From positions 1,302,001 to 1,366,000 of the forward strand of contig NZ_CP012590.1 in assembly GCF_001278845.1 (NCBI RefSeq): a stretch of DNA of 64,000 bases, written 5' to 3'. Shown here piece by piece: positions 36,954 through 45,937 of this stretch. The stretch comes from Actinomyces sp. oral taxon 414 (GTDB taxonomy: Bacteria > Actinomycetota > Actinomycetes > Actinomycetales > Actinomycetaceae). Numbering within the stretch: the stretch's first letter is position 1; the number at the start of each line of letters is the position of its first letter. The notes beneath the pieces were generated by a model. The model had not been told where the DNA came from, did not search any database, and was given only the letters and a program-made list of their open reading frames with translations. A program made the translations under genes and the position numbers.

Positions 36954-37024
36954 ATGACGACGGGGGTTGACCCATGAGCACGGGTGCTAAACCCTCGTTC
37001 TCATGGGTCAACCCCCGTCGTCAT
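36954..37024. repeat. Perfect 25-bp inverted repeat
   Basis: Arms 36954-36978 and 37000-37024 (starting ATGACGACGGGGGTTGACCC) are perfectly complementary around a 21-nt loop. A direct partial copy of the arm (GAGCACGGGGGTTGACC) precedes it at about 36936-36952. Confidence 0.75.
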
Positions 37025-37142
37025 CGGACCGGGGGCGGCGCGGCGGTGGCCGCCACGGCCCACGGCGCGGACGATCCGGGGGACGACGAGAGCGGGGACC
37101 ATCACAGCTGCCCCGCCCCTCACCGACCCCGCATCATACGCA

Positions 37143-37289
37143 CCCGGAATAACCTTCCATGTGCAAAGGGGCCCGCTGTGCACATAGGAGAGTTCCAACA
37201 GTGTTGGACGCCGGGGCGTTTCCGCATGATTCCAACGATCTCCCATCGGCCGGTCCCGGTCGAATGTGCAACACCGCCTCGACCACCGT
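37143..37289. repeat. Decayed Q-like element with conserved core
   Basis: The Q core GTTTCCGCATGATT occurs exactly at 37218-37231. Weakly paired flanks (TGTGCACAT near 37178 and ATGTGCAACA near 37264) lie where terminal arms would be. A GAATAACCTTCC motif precedes it at 37147-37158. Confidence 0.45.
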
Positions 37290-37307
37290 CGGGCGGAGTC
37301 GGCAGAC

Positions 37308-37345
37308 GGCGCCGGGCAGGAGCACCGCCGCTCATGCCCGGCGCC
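37308..37345. terminator. Hairpin after the PTS gene
   Basis: An 11-bp stem, GGCGCCGGGCA with TGCCCGGCGCC, and 16-nt loop lies just beyond the stop codon of the minus-strand PTS gene. Confidence 0.5.
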
Positions 37346-37352
37346 GCGGCGC

Positions 37353-39512
37353 TCAGCTCTCGGGGGCGGTGACGCGGATGAGCGGGGCGTCGGGGGAGAT
37401 CTCGCCCTCGGCGATGACCTCCACCGAGGCGAACTTGTCCGTGTTGGTGATGAGCACCGGGGTGGTCAGCGAGTAGCCGGCGTCCTCGACGGTCTTGCGG
37501 TCGACGCGGACCAGTTCCTGACCGGCGGTGACCCGGTCGCCCTGCTTGACCTTGACGTCGAATCCCTTGCCCGCGAGCTGGACGGTGTCCAGGCCGACGT
37601 GGATGAGGACCTCCACGCCGCTGTCCAGGGTGATGCCGTAGGCGTGACCCGAGTCGGGGGCGACGGCGAGCGTGCCGGCGGCCGGGGCGGTCACGACAAT
37701 GGTCTTGCCGTCGGCGGGTGAGATCCCGGCGCCCTGGCCGACGACGCCGGTGGAGAACACCGGGTCATCGACCTTGCTCAGGGGCATGATGGTGCCCGCC
37801 AGGGGGGCGACGATCTCGGTGACGGCGCCGGGCTCGAGGGCCGGCTTGGGCTCCTCGGCGGGCTCGTCGGCCGGGGCCTCGGCGGGCTCGTCGGCGGCGG
37901 TGGCCGTGGCTGCGGCGGGCTCGTCGGCGGCGTCGGCGGGAGCGGTGGCCGTGGCTGCGGCGGAGGCCGCGGCCGCGTCGGCCTCGATGACGCCCGCCGC
38001 GGCGAGCGCCTCGGCCCGCTCCTCCTTGGTGCGGTAGCCGAAGGTGGTGATGAGGAAGAAGGACGTGCCGAAGGCCGCGGCGACGGCGATGGCGTAGAGG
38101 ACCATCGGGTCGAAGACCGGAATGGTCAGTAGCGAGGTGAAGGCGAAGGTGCCAGTCTTGACGCCGCCGCCAATGCCCTCAATGATGCCGCCGACGGCGC
38201 AGCCGACGAGCATGAACGGGTAGATGCGCTTGAAGCGCAGGTGGATGCCGTACAGGCTCGGCTCGGAGATGCCGCCGAAGAGGCCCGCGAAGAGGGCGCC
38301 GGTGGCGGTCTGTCGCATCTCCCTGTCCCGGTCGCGGATGGACCACAGGAGGACGGCGGCGGTGGCGCCGAAGCAGGCGAAGTTCCAGGCGCCCATGGGT
38401 CCCTGGATGAAGTCCTTTCCGCCTGTGGGCGAGTTGGGGGCGATATTGGCCAGCATGAGGGCGTTGAGCGGCCAGTGCAGGCCCAGTGGCACCAGGAATG
38501 GGTAGACCATGGGGATAATGATCGCGAAGATGATTGGGGCGGTATCGTTGAGCAATTTGAGCCCCGTACCCAGACCATTTCCGATCCACACGCCCAGGGG
38601 GCCGATGAGGAAGGCCGTCACCGGCATCATGATGCAGAAGGACAAGAAGGGCACGAAGACCATCTGGACGTTGTCCGGGACGACCTTGACCAGTCCCTTG
38701 TAGACCAGGGCGAGCACCGCGACCATGAGCAGGGGGACGAAGACCTGACCGCCGTAGCCGTTGAGCTGCAACGGCAACCCGGCGACGTGGACCGTGCACA
38801 GGTCGGAGTTGATGGCGGCGTTGTGGACGCAGGTAGTAACGCCCTTATCCTTGAATTCCTGACTGCTCAAGAAAAGGAACTCGGGCGTGAGCAGCGCCGC
38901 CATGACGGAGGCGCCGACCCAGGGGTCGATCTTGAGCTTCTTGGAGGCGTTGTAGGCCACCATGACCGGCAGGAAGTAGAAGACGCTGCGGAACATGGCG
39001 TCGACGAACAGCAGCGTGGCCGGCTTGTCCACATTTTCGGCGTGGGTGTTGATGAGGTGGAAGGCCTCGCAGATGGCCTCGCCCGCGATAATGAGGGAGG
39101 CGCCCAGCAGCACCGGCAGCAGCGGGCGGAAGGAGTCGGACAGGTATTCGAAGAAGGCGTCGACGAGAGCGTTCTTGCCGCGCGCCTTGGCCCGGGCCGC
39201 CGCCTTGACATCGGCGTCCGTCTGTCCTCCGGAACCGGAGCCGGAGCCCCCGGCCGCCTTCATGGCCGGCAGGTTGTTAATCTGCTCGTAGACGCTGGCG
39301 ACCGCGCCGCCGATGACGATCTGGTAGCGGTCCCCGGCCTGGGGGACCGCGCCCATGACGCCCGGGATCTTCTCGACTGTCGCCTTGTCGATGACGGAGG
39401 CGTCGTGCAGCTCGAAGCGGAGTCTGGTCGCGCAGTGGGTGAAGCTGACGATGTTCCCGGGGCCGCCGACGGCCTCCAGGATCGCCTCGGGTGTGGACGT
39501 TGTTGTCGCCAT
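37353..39512 (-). CDS. PTS sugar transporter EIIBCA (glucose/beta-glucoside family)
   Basis: This 719-aa permease takes up and phosphorylates a sugar. The order is EIIB (1-85; IVSFTHCATRLRFEL with phospho-Cys27), a Gly/Ser linker, EIIC (about 125-500; ten or so helices, GALFAGLFGGISEPSLYGI), a long Ala/Glu/Pro linker, and EIIA (about 570-719; VLIHVGLDTVQL with phospho-His638). The family includes beta-glucoside, sucrose and trehalose permeases; sugar specificity is not predictable here and no hydrolase is adjacent. The ATG at 39512 is preceded by AAAGGTG. Confidence 0.93.
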   Translation of the reverse strand: MATTTSTPEAILEAVGGPGNIVSFTHCATRLRFELHDASVIDKATVEKIPGVMGAVPQAGDRYQIVIGGAVASVYEQINNLPAMKAAGGSGSGSGGQTDADVKAAARAKARGKNALVDAFFEYLSDSFRPLLPVLLGASLIIAGEAICEAFHLINTHAENVDKPATLLFVDAMFRSVFYFLPVMVAYNASKKLKIDPWVGASVMAALLTPEFLFLSSQEFKDKGVTTCVHNAAINSDLCTVHVAGLPLQLNGYGGQVFVPLLMVAVLALVYKGLVKVVPDNVQMVFVPFLSFCIMMPVTAFLIGPLGVWIGNGLGTGLKLLNDTAPIIFAIIIPMVYPFLVPLGLHWPLNALMLANIAPNSPTGGKDFIQGPMGAWNFACFGATAAVLLWSIRDRDREMRQTATGALFAGLFGGISEPSLYGIHLRFKRIYPFMLVGCAVGGIIEGIGGGVKTGTFAFTSLLTIPVFDPMVLYAIAVAAAFGTSFFLITTFGYRTKEERAEALAAAGVIEADAAAASAAATATAPADAADEPAAATATAADEPAEAPADEPAEEPKPALEPGAVTEIVAPLAGTIMPLSKVDDPVFSTGVVGQGAGISPADGKTIVVTAPAAGTLAVAPDSGHAYGITLDSGVEVLIHVGLDTVQLAGKGFDVKVKQGDRVTAGQELVRVDRKTVEDAGYSLTTPVLITNTDKFASVEVIAEGEISPDAPLIRVTAPES

Positions 39513-39987
39513 GGAGCACCTTTCAAGGATCTCCCGGTCGGGTGCCCAGGGGCGAGGCGCCCGACGCTCTCGAAGTACCGCCCGGGGGTTCGGGCGATGT
39601 CTCAGGATAACCGAGACGACGCGACGATGTGTCGAAACGGGGCCGCGTCCCGCCGCTTCGTGTCCGCAGACCAGCCTTGGCTCCTGCCCGCGGATCCGCG
39701 CTTCCGCTCCCGCGGGCCCCGCGACGCCGCCTGGGGGAAGGGAAGGCGACGACCGCCTCGCTCCTGCCGGTCCCGCGACGCCGCCCTCACAGGCGGCCCG
39801 GTGCGAATGTCCCCGCGCCCGCGGGTCCCGCCGGGCCCCACAGAGCCTGTTCCCGACAGGGCGCCGAGGCGCCCTCCACAGGGGCTCGGCGAGCGACCCC
39901 GCCGACGTCGGACAGTGGTGCCGGGCGACGATCCCGCCGCCCGAACGCTCCGGCCCGCAGCGGGCCGGCCGAACCCGGGAGGACCCC
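39513..39987. other. Intergenic region between divergent PTS and hypothetical genes
   Basis: 475 bp, GC-rich, with several GCGGG/CCCGC imperfect repeats and dense short inverted repeats. No ORF with coding character, antiterminator-binding sequence or clear promoter was identified. Confidence 0.4.
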
Positions 39988-40785
39988 ATGACATCCCGCT
40001 CCGCCACCACTTGCGGCCCCGCCGCAGCGAGTCCCATAACAACGAGCCCCGCCGCGGCTGTCCCTACTGCGACCGGCCCCGTCGCGGTCGCCCCAGTCGC
40101 GGCGGCCCCCGTCGTAGCGGCCCCCACCCGCCGGGACTCCGGGCCCGACGACGTCGCCCCGCCCCGGCAGGAGGGCCTGTACGGTCCGCGGGGCTGGAGC
40201 GTGCGCGCGGGGGTGCGGTCCCTGCTCGCCGCCTGCTGCGACGGGCTGCGCGTCGTCGGGCCACCCGCCGCTGCTTGCCCCGACCCGGAGCCGGAGGACC
40301 CCGTTCTCGAGGCGGATTTCTGGGGCGATGACGCAGACTTCTGGGGCGAGGCCGAGGGATCCGATCTCGACGAGCCCGGGGATGACTACACGCCCTTCCA
40401 CGACCTGGGCCCGCAGGCGGCGGCCCGGCTGCTTCAGGTCCTGCCTGCGGCGCAGCTGGCGGACCGCCAGAACCTCGCCCCCACCCTGGGGTCGCTGCTG
40501 CGCGCCTGCGCGGGTGCCGGCGGCCGGGTGCGCCTGTCGGGGTACGCGATCGGACCGCGCCGCCCCGACGAGCGCGTGACGGTGGAGGCGCTGTGGATCG
40601 CCGACCCCGACCTGCTACGCATGGAGGTCCACGACGAGCACGACGAGGACTGCCGCTGCCGCGTCCTGTGGGACGCCGTGCGCGAGCGCTACGGGCTCGA
40701 CGCCCGGGCCCTGCCGGACGAGATGCGCCCCATGCGCCGCTGGTGGACGCACGGCCCGATCGGCACCTGGCTGTGGTGGGACTGA
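39988..40785 (+). CDS. Hypothetical protein with disordered Ala/Pro-rich N-terminus
   Basis: A 265-aa soluble protein. Residues 1-60 are Ala/Thr/Pro-rich and probably disordered, 95-130 acidic (LEADFWGDDADFWGEAEGSD), and 130-265 look folded, ending MRRWWTHGPIGTWLWWD. The pair HDEHDEDCRCRVLWDAV near the end could bind metal but matches no motif I know. The ATG has GGGAGGA at 39977-39983, so the start is well supported. Imperfect GAACTGTGGCGGAAC-type tandem repeats follow the stop (about 40782-40855). Confidence 0.65.
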   Translation: MTSRSATTCGPAAASPITTSPAAAVPTATGPVAVAPVAAAPVVAAPTRRDSGPDDVAPPRQEGLYGPRGWSVRAGVRSLLAACCDGLRVVGPPAAACPDPEPEDPVLEADFWGDDADFWGEAEGSDLDEPGDDYTPFHDLGPQAAARLLQVLPAAQLADRQNLAPTLGSLLRACAGAGGRVRLSGYAIGPRRPDERVTVEALWIADPDLLRMEVHDEHDEDCRCRVLWDAVRERYGLDARALPDEMRPMRRWWTHGPIGTWLWWD

Positions 40786-40922
40786 ACCGTGGTGGGGAAC
40801 TGTGGCGGAACCGAACTGTGGCGGAACTGAACCGTGGCGGAACTGAGTCGGGCGGGCGCGGTGTGACCGATGCCCGCCGCCCGGCGGGCTCTGCCGCACC
40901 GGGCGGGCGGGCGCGGGCCCCG

Positions 40923-40928
40923 TAGCAT
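40923..40928 (+). promoter_or_regulatory. -10 hexamer TAGCAT of the ABC-F gene
   Basis: TAGCAT overlaps the ATG at 40927 and ends 7 nt before the GTG at 40936, favouring the GTG as a leaderless start. Confidence 0.5.
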
Positions 40929-40935
40929 GGCGGCC

Positions 40936-42594
40936 GTGATCAACGTCCAGGACCTCTCCGTGCGCATCGGCGCCCGCCAGCTCATCGGCGGCGCCACCTT
41001 CCGCGTCGACAAGGGCATGCGGATCGGGCTCGTGGGGCGCAACGGCGCCGGCAAGACCACGACCACCAAGCTGCTGGCCGCCCAGTCCGTGGTCCAGGGC
41101 ACGAGCCGGGCCGTGGCCGACGCCGATGAGCGCCACGGCCTGGAGGCGGTGGAGTTCGAGGGCACCATCACCTGCAACGGCTCAGTCGGCTACCTGCCCC
41201 AGGACACCAAGGTCGGAAACCTCGACGAGCCCGCCCGCGACCGGATCCTGTCCGCCCGCGGCATCGACTCCCTACTGGCCCGCATCCGCAAGGCGGAGGA
41301 GCGCATCGCCACCGCCCAGGGCGACGCCATGGCCAGGGCCCTGGACCGCTACGCCCGCCTCGACCACGAGTTCACCATGGCGGGCGGCTACGCGGCCGCG
41401 TCCGAGGCCGCCCGCATCGCCGCCGCCCTGGGCCTGCCCGACCGCGTCCTCGACCAGCCCATCGGGACCCTCTCGGGCGGGCAGCGCCGGCGCGTCGAAC
41501 TGGCCCGGATCCTGTTCCAGCGGCCGGACACGCTCCTGCTCGACGAGCCCACCAACCACCTGGACCACGACTCAGTCCTGTGGCTGCGCGACCACCTGCG
41601 CTCCTACTCGGGCGGCTTCATCGTCATCTCCCACGACGTCGAGCTGCTGCGCGACACCGTCAACCAGGTCATGCACCTCGATGCGAGCCGCGGCGTCCTC
41701 GACGTCTACCACCTGGGCTGGGACGCCTACCTCAAGCAGCGGGCCGACGACGAGCACCGCCGTCGGCGCGAGCGCGCCAACGCCGAGAAGAAGGCGGCCG
41801 CGCTGCGCGCCCAGGGCGAGAAGATGCGGGCCAAGGCCACGAAGGCCGTCGCCGCCCAGCAGATGCTCAAGCGGGCCGACCGGCTCCTGGAGGGACTGGA
41901 GGGGGAGCGGGCCGCGGAGAAGGTCGCCCACCTGCGCTTCCCCGACCCCGCCCCCTGCGGCAGGACCCCGTTGCGCGCGAGCGGCCTGTCCAAGGCCTAC
42001 GGCTCCCTGGAGGTCTTCGCGGGCGTGGACCTGGCCATCGACCGCGGCAGTCGCGTCGTCGTGCTGGGCCTCAACGGCGCCGGCAAGACGACCCTGCTGC
42101 GCCTGCTCGGCGGGGTGGAGGAGCCCGACTCGGGCGAGGTCATCGCGGGCCACGGCCTCAAGATCGGCTACTACGCCCAGGAGCACGAAACGATCGACAC
42201 CTCCCGGACCGTGGTGGAGAACCTGCGCGGCGCCGCCCCGGGCCTGGACGACACGCAGGTGCGCAGCGTGCTCGGCTCCTTCCTGTTCTCCGGAGCCGAC
42301 GCCGACAAGCCCGCCCGGGTCCTGTCCGGCGGCGAGAAGACCCGCTTGGCGCTGGCGCTGCTGGTCGTCTCCAGCGCCAATGTGCTGCTGCTGGACGAGC
42401 CCACCAACAACCTCGACCCGGCCAGCCGCGAGGAGATCCTCCGGGCGCTGGGGACCTTCGCCGGCGCCGTCGTGCTCGTCACCCACGACGAGGGGGCGGT
42501 CGAGGCCCTGGGCCCCGACCGGGTCCTGCTCCTGCCCGATGGCGACGAGGACCTGTGGAGCGAGGACTACCTCGAGCTCGTCACCCTGGCCTGA
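40936..42594 (+). CDS. ABC-F family ribosome-associated ATPase
   Basis: The 552-aa protein has two nucleotide-binding domains and no membrane domain: GRNGAGKTTTTKLLA, LSGGQRRRVELARIL, LLLDEPTNHLD in the first; GLNGAGKTTLLRLLG, LSGGEKTRLALALL, LLLDEPTNNLD in the second. A charged linker (about 250-310; DEHRRRRERANAEKKAAALR) would reach the ribosomal P-site region. ABC-F proteins act on the ribosome in translation control or antibiotic protection; which applies here is open. An ATG at 40927 is an alternative start. Confidence 0.92.
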   Translation: MINVQDLSVRIGARQLIGGATFRVDKGMRIGLVGRNGAGKTTTTKLLAAQSVVQGTSRAVADADERHGLEAVEFEGTITCNGSVGYLPQDTKVGNLDEPARDRILSARGIDSLLARIRKAEERIATAQGDAMARALDRYARLDHEFTMAGGYAAASEAARIAAALGLPDRVLDQPIGTLSGGQRRRVELARILFQRPDTLLLDEPTNHLDHDSVLWLRDHLRSYSGGFIVISHDVELLRDTVNQVMHLDASRGVLDVYHLGWDAYLKQRADDEHRRRRERANAEKKAAALRAQGEKMRAKATKAVAAQQMLKRADRLLEGLEGERAAEKVAHLRFPDPAPCGRTPLRASGLSKAYGSLEVFAGVDLAIDRGSRVVVLGLNGAGKTTLLRLLGGVEEPDSGEVIAGHGLKIGYYAQEHETIDTSRTVVENLRGAAPGLDDTQVRSVLGSFLFSGADADKPARVLSGGEKTRLALALLVVSSANVLLLDEPTNNLDPASREEILRALGTFAGAVVLVTHDEGAVEALGPDRVLLLPDGDEDLWSEDYLELVTLA

Positions 42595-42726
42595 CGGCCC
42601 CGGGGGCGGTGAGTGCCGTCACGCCTGGGCCCGCCGTGCGACGACGTAGGGTGGGAGCAAGTCGTCCCTCGCGGGTGTTCGGCTCGCCGGGACCACGAGG
42701 TCCGCACATGACTCAAGGAGAAAGAC

Positions 42727-43128
42727 ATGGCACAGACCACTGTGACCGACGCGTCCGCCGACGTCGCCCCCGAGGTCCCCGAGCACGAGGTCCTGCTCAC
42801 CGAGGCCGCCGCCGCCAAGGTCGCCAGCCTCCTGGTCCAGGAGGGGCGCGACGACCTGCGCCTGCGCGTGGCGGTGCAGCCCGGCGGCTGCTCCGGCCTG
42901 GTCTACCAGCTCTACTTCGACGAGCGCCTGCTCGACGGCGACGCCGTGCGCGCCTTCCCGACCGGTGACGGCGAGCTCGCCGAGGTCGAGGTCGTCGTCG
43001 ACCGCATGAGCGTGCCCTACCTGTCGGGCGCCACCATCGACTTCGCGGACACGATCGAGAGGCAGGGCTTCACGATCGACAACCCGAACGCGGTGGGCAC
43101 CTGCGCCTGCGGCGAGTCCTTCCACTGA
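42727..43128 (+). CDS. erpA: Iron-sulfur cluster insertion protein ErpA (HesB/IscA family)
   Basis: The 133-aa A-type carrier has the three conserved cysteines: Cys55 in QPGGCSGLVYQLYFD and Cys126/Cys128 in GTCACGESFH. It delivers Fe-S clusters to apo-enzymes. Length and the acidic N-terminal extension fit actinobacterial ErpA. The ATG has AAGGAGA at 42716-42722. Confidence 0.95.
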   Translation: MAQTTVTDASADVAPEVPEHEVLLTEAAAAKVASLLVQEGRDDLRLRVAVQPGGCSGLVYQLYFDERLLDGDAVRAFPTGDGELAEVEVVVDRMSVPYLSGATIDFADTIERQGFTIDNPNAVGTCACGESFH

Positions 43129-43231
43129 GCGGTCGTCGCCCGCCGCCGAGCGCTCGCCGCCCCGTCCACACCACCCGCCGCCAGCCCCCGGCGCCCCAGC
43201 CAACCCGCACCCGTTGTCGCAAGGAGACCAC

Positions 43232-44176
43232 GTGCGTCGTGCGCATCTCGTCCTGACCGCCTTGGTCCTGTCCACCGTCCTCGCCCTGACGGGATGCTCC
43301 GGAGACTCGAAGTCTCAGGCCTCGGCGACGCCGACCGCCCCGGCGCGCGTCGACTGCTCGAGTCTGACCATTGACACCGACTCAGCCGCGCTGCCGCAGG
43401 TCGGCGGCGACGCCGCGGCCCCCTCGCTGACCTGGAGCGGCCAGGGGGCGCCCGCGAACCTGACCGTCAAGACCCTCACCGCGGGCCAGGGCGCCGAGGT
43501 GACGCCCGCGAGTTATGTCGTGTCCAACTACGCGGGCTGGCGGTGGGGGGAGCAGACGGTCTTCGACTCCTCCTACGCCCGGGGGGAGCCGCTGACGCTT
43601 GCGGCCGCCGACTTCATCGACGGCTGGCGCTGCGGCCTGATCGGGCACCACGTGGGCGACCGGCTCGTCATGGCCGTTCCGTCCGAGCTCGCCTACGGGG
43701 ACAATCCGAGCAACGGGGCCCCGGCGGGCCCGCTCGTCTTCGTCATGGACATTGTGGACGTGCCCACCACCGCCGGCGCCACCATGGAGGGGGAGGCCGA
43801 TGTGGCGGCCCTGGGCGTGACGGTCTCCGGCGAACTGGGCGCCCCCGCCACGATCTCGGTGAACCCGGGCACGGCGGAGCCCACCGAGACCAGGATCGTC
43901 GTCCTGGCCCGGGGCGCGGGCGAGCCGATCACGGCCCAGGACACCGTGGGCGCCAATATGGCCAGGACCACCTGGGACAATTCCGTCTTCGAGTCCACCT
44001 GGGACATCGGCGCGCCCAGCCGGATCACCGTGTCGGCGACCCCCGATCTGACCGGCCTCGTCGGGGTCCCGGTGGGCTCTCGCGTGGTGATGGTCCAGGC
44101 CGCCGGAACCGACGCCAACGGCACCGTCGTCCCCGCCCGCGCCTACGTCATAGACATCGACACCAAGCTGCGCTGA
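43232..44176 (+). CDS. FKBP-type peptidyl-prolyl isomerase lipoprotein with two FKBP-like domains
   Basis: The 314-aa protein has a lipoprotein signal (LTALVLSTVLALTGC), then a Ser/Ala-rich linker. The first FKBP domain (about 75-185) shows TVFDSSYARGEPLTLAAADF, IDGWRCGLIGHHVGDRLVMA and ELAYGDNPSNGAPAGPLVFV. A second, more divergent FKBP-like domain (about 215-314) has NSVFESTWDIGAPSRI and LVGVPVGSRVVMVQA. It should fold secreted proteins at the outer face of the membrane. The GTG at 43232 has AAGGAGA upstream. Confidence 0.9.
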   Translation: MRRAHLVLTALVLSTVLALTGCSGDSKSQASATPTAPARVDCSSLTIDTDSAALPQVGGDAAAPSLTWSGQGAPANLTVKTLTAGQGAEVTPASYVVSNYAGWRWGEQTVFDSSYARGEPLTLAAADFIDGWRCGLIGHHVGDRLVMAVPSELAYGDNPSNGAPAGPLVFVMDIVDVPTTAGATMEGEADVAALGVTVSGELGAPATISVNPGTAEPTETRIVVLARGAGEPITAQDTVGANMARTTWDNSVFESTWDIGAPSRITVSATPDLTGLVGVPVGSRVVMVQAAGTDANGTVVPARAYVIDIDTKLR

Positions 44177-44278
44177 GCCCCGGGGCGCCGGTGACCGCCT
44201 GCGTCACGACATGCGGACGTCGTCCCAAGACGGCGGGCCGTCCCCCGCGCCTCCGGCGGGCCCTCCGAGGTGAAAAAT

Positions 44279-44398
44279 GGCGCCCTGGGAGGATCGTTCC
44301 GCTTCGCAGCTGGCAGTTGCCCACAAAGAACCGCGGAATCACGCGGAAACTGGTGAGTGCGTCGGACGCGTCGGAGCGAACGATCCTCCCAGGGCGCC
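44279..44398 (-). repeat. Q-family 120-nt palindromic element, copy 1
   Basis: Perfect 21-bp terminal arms (GGCGCCCTGGGAGGATCGTT plus C). The core lies at 44337-44350 as AATCACGCGGAAAC, the complement of GTTTCCGCGTGATT, so the element is inverted relative to 36223. It fills the gap between the convergent FKBP and superoxide dismutase genes. Confidence 0.85.
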
Positions 44399-44461
44399 AA
44401 AAACCGGCGATGGTCGGCGGCGGCCGGGTGCTGGCGAGCGCCGGGCGCCGGCGGTTCGGCG

Positions 44462-45085
44462 TCAGCGGACGATGAGCCCCGGGGTTCGCGAGGTCGCCGC
44501 GGCCAGGCGCTCGCCCGCGTCCTGCCAGTTGGCGATGTTCCAGACGGCCTTGACGTAGTCGGCCTTGACATTGAGGTAGTCGAGGTAGAAGGCGTGCTCC
44601 CACATGTCGACCTGGAACAGCGGGATGGTGCCCACGGGCACATTGCCCTGCTGGTCGAACATCTGGAAGGTCACGAGGCGCCCGGAGACGGAGTCGTAAG
44701 CCAGGACGGCCCAGCCGGAGCCCTGGATGCCCAGCGCGGCCGCGGTGAACTGCGCCTTGAAGGCCTCGAAGGAGCCGAAGGAGTCCTTGATGGCCTCGGC
44801 CAGATCGCCCTCGGGCTCGCCCCCGCCGTTCGGGGACAGGTTCTTCCAGAAGATCGAGTGGTTGATGTGCCCGCCGAGGTTGAAGGCGAGGTTCTTCTCG
44901 TGGAGGTTGATGGCGGCGTGGTCGCCGGCCTCGCGGGCGGCCTGCAGCTTCTCCAGGGCGGCGTTGGCGCCGGTGACGTAGGCGGCGTGGTGGCGGTCGT
45001 GGTGGAGCTCCATAATGCGCCCGGAGATGTGGGGCTCGAGCGCGGCGTAGTCGTAGGGGAGCTCGGGGAGCGTGTACACGGACAT
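44462..45085 (-). CDS. sodA: Superoxide dismutase (Fe/Mn type)
   Basis: The 207-aa enzyme dismutes superoxide. Metal ligands are in [29 protein letters not shown] and [29 protein letters not shown] and WNIANWQD complete the family pattern. The Met/Gly pattern NLSPNGGG and the DMWEHAFY motif favour Mn or cambialistic use, but metal choice is not certain from sequence. No signal peptide is present. The ATG follows GAAAGGCAG. Confidence 0.96.
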   Translation of the reverse strand: MSVYTLPELPYDYAALEPHISGRIMELHHDRHHAAYVTGANAALEKLQAAREAGDHAAINLHEKNLAFNLGGHINHSIFWKNLSPNGGGEPEGDLAEAIKDSFGSFEAFKAQFTAAALGIQGSGWAVLAYDSVSGRLVTFQMFDQQGNVPVGTIPLFQVDMWEHAFYLDYLNVKADYVKAVWNIANWQDAGERLAAATSRTPGLIVR

Positions 45086-45277
45086 GTGACTGCCTTTCGT
45101 GAAGGAGGCGGCCGCCGCCTGCGGCGGTTGCGACGCCCCGGCAATAGGTTGGGACTGAAGTCCCGGTCGCGATTGATCCTAGGCGCCCATCGGTGGAACC
45201 GGAACCGTGACACTGTGCGATTACACTGACCGCAGAACCGCGCTCTCCCGTCCGCACCCGTCCGCACCGGAGGATCC

Positions 45278-45724
45278 ATGACCGACCAGTCCGCCGACGA
45301 CGACTACCTCCAGCTCCTCGTCTTCTCCGACGACGCCTCCGTGCGCGAGGAGGTCAAGACCGGCGTCGGACGCCGCCCCGCCAAGGGTCTGCCCCTGGTG
45401 GCCTGGACCGACGCCGCCACCGCCGAGGGCGTGCGCCTGGCCATCAAGGACCGCGAGGCCGAGGGCAAGCCGCCCTTCGACGCCCTGGTCCTGGACGCCG
45501 AGACCAAGAAGCTCGGCGGCATGGGCCTGGCCCACGAGCTCTACACCGAGCTCGACGCGCGCCCGCCGGTGGTCCTGCTCACCACCCGCCCCCAGGACGA
45601 CTGGCTGGCCGCCTGGGCCAAGGCCGAGGCCGTCGTGCCCCGCCCGCTCGACCCGCTGGCCCTCCAGGAGGGAGTGGCGAGGGCCCTGACCGCCCGGCCG
45701 GGGACCGTCGTCCCGGCCGGCTGA
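45278..45724 (+). CDS. Receiver-domain-like protein (Rv3143-like)
   Basis: The 148-aa single domain has a response-regulator-like fold: LQLLVFSDDASVREEVKTGV, FDALVLDAETKKLGGMGLAH with the acceptor-position Asp in LVLDAE, then PPVVLLTTRPQDDWLAAWAK and AEAVVPRPLDPLAL. It has no output domain and no histidine kinase beside it. Mycobacterial Rv3143 has the same layout. Phosphorylation is not certain. The ATG has GGAGGA at 45268-45273. Confidence 0.75.
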   Translation: MTDQSADDDYLQLLVFSDDASVREEVKTGVGRRPAKGLPLVAWTDAATAEGVRLAIKDREAEGKPPFDALVLDAETKKLGGMGLAHELYTELDARPPVVLLTTRPQDDWLAAWAKAEAVVPRPLDPLALQEGVARALTARPGTVVPAG

Positions 45725-45844
45725 GCCGGCCCGTCGCGATCGCCGCGCGGGGACGTCGGGGCCGACGGCGGAGGGGCATCGGCCGCGAGGGGCTCGCGGT
45801 CGCCGCGGGCGGCCGGCGGGGCGGCCATCGTCCGCGCTTCGGGC

Positions 45845-45923
45845 CCGCATCATCCGTGGCCCGGATCCGCATTGTCCGCGGCCAGGATTCCGGCCCCGCA
45901 TTGTCCGCGGTTCGCCCCCCCCC
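45845..45923. repeat. Imperfect CCGCATTGTCCGCGG direct repeats and C9 run
   Basis: Three copies of CCGCATYRTCCGYGG start at 45845, 45867 and 45896, followed by nine cytosines (45915-45923), in the gap between convergent genes. Confidence 0.55.
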
Positions 45924-45937
45924 GCTCGCCGTCGTGG

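Larger units (their letters stand above)
35688..37352. other. Repeat-packed 1.7-kb gap between convergent ppk2 and PTS genes
   Basis: No gene is recognisable. The gap holds, in order, P copy 2, a partial P arm (36149-36172), Q copy 2, P copy 3, GAATAACCTTCC motifs at 36093, 36611, 36662 and 37143, S copy 2, a 25-bp hairpin at 36954-37024 and a decayed Q-like segment at 37143-37289. Short ORFs here are unconvincing. Confidence 0.7.

Noticed and set aside
37353..40127. Longer minus-strand frame extending the PTS gene upstream of 39512
   Set aside because: The extension is Thr/Ala/Arg-rich without family match, overlaps the divergent gene, and the ATG at 39512 has a good ribosome-binding site.
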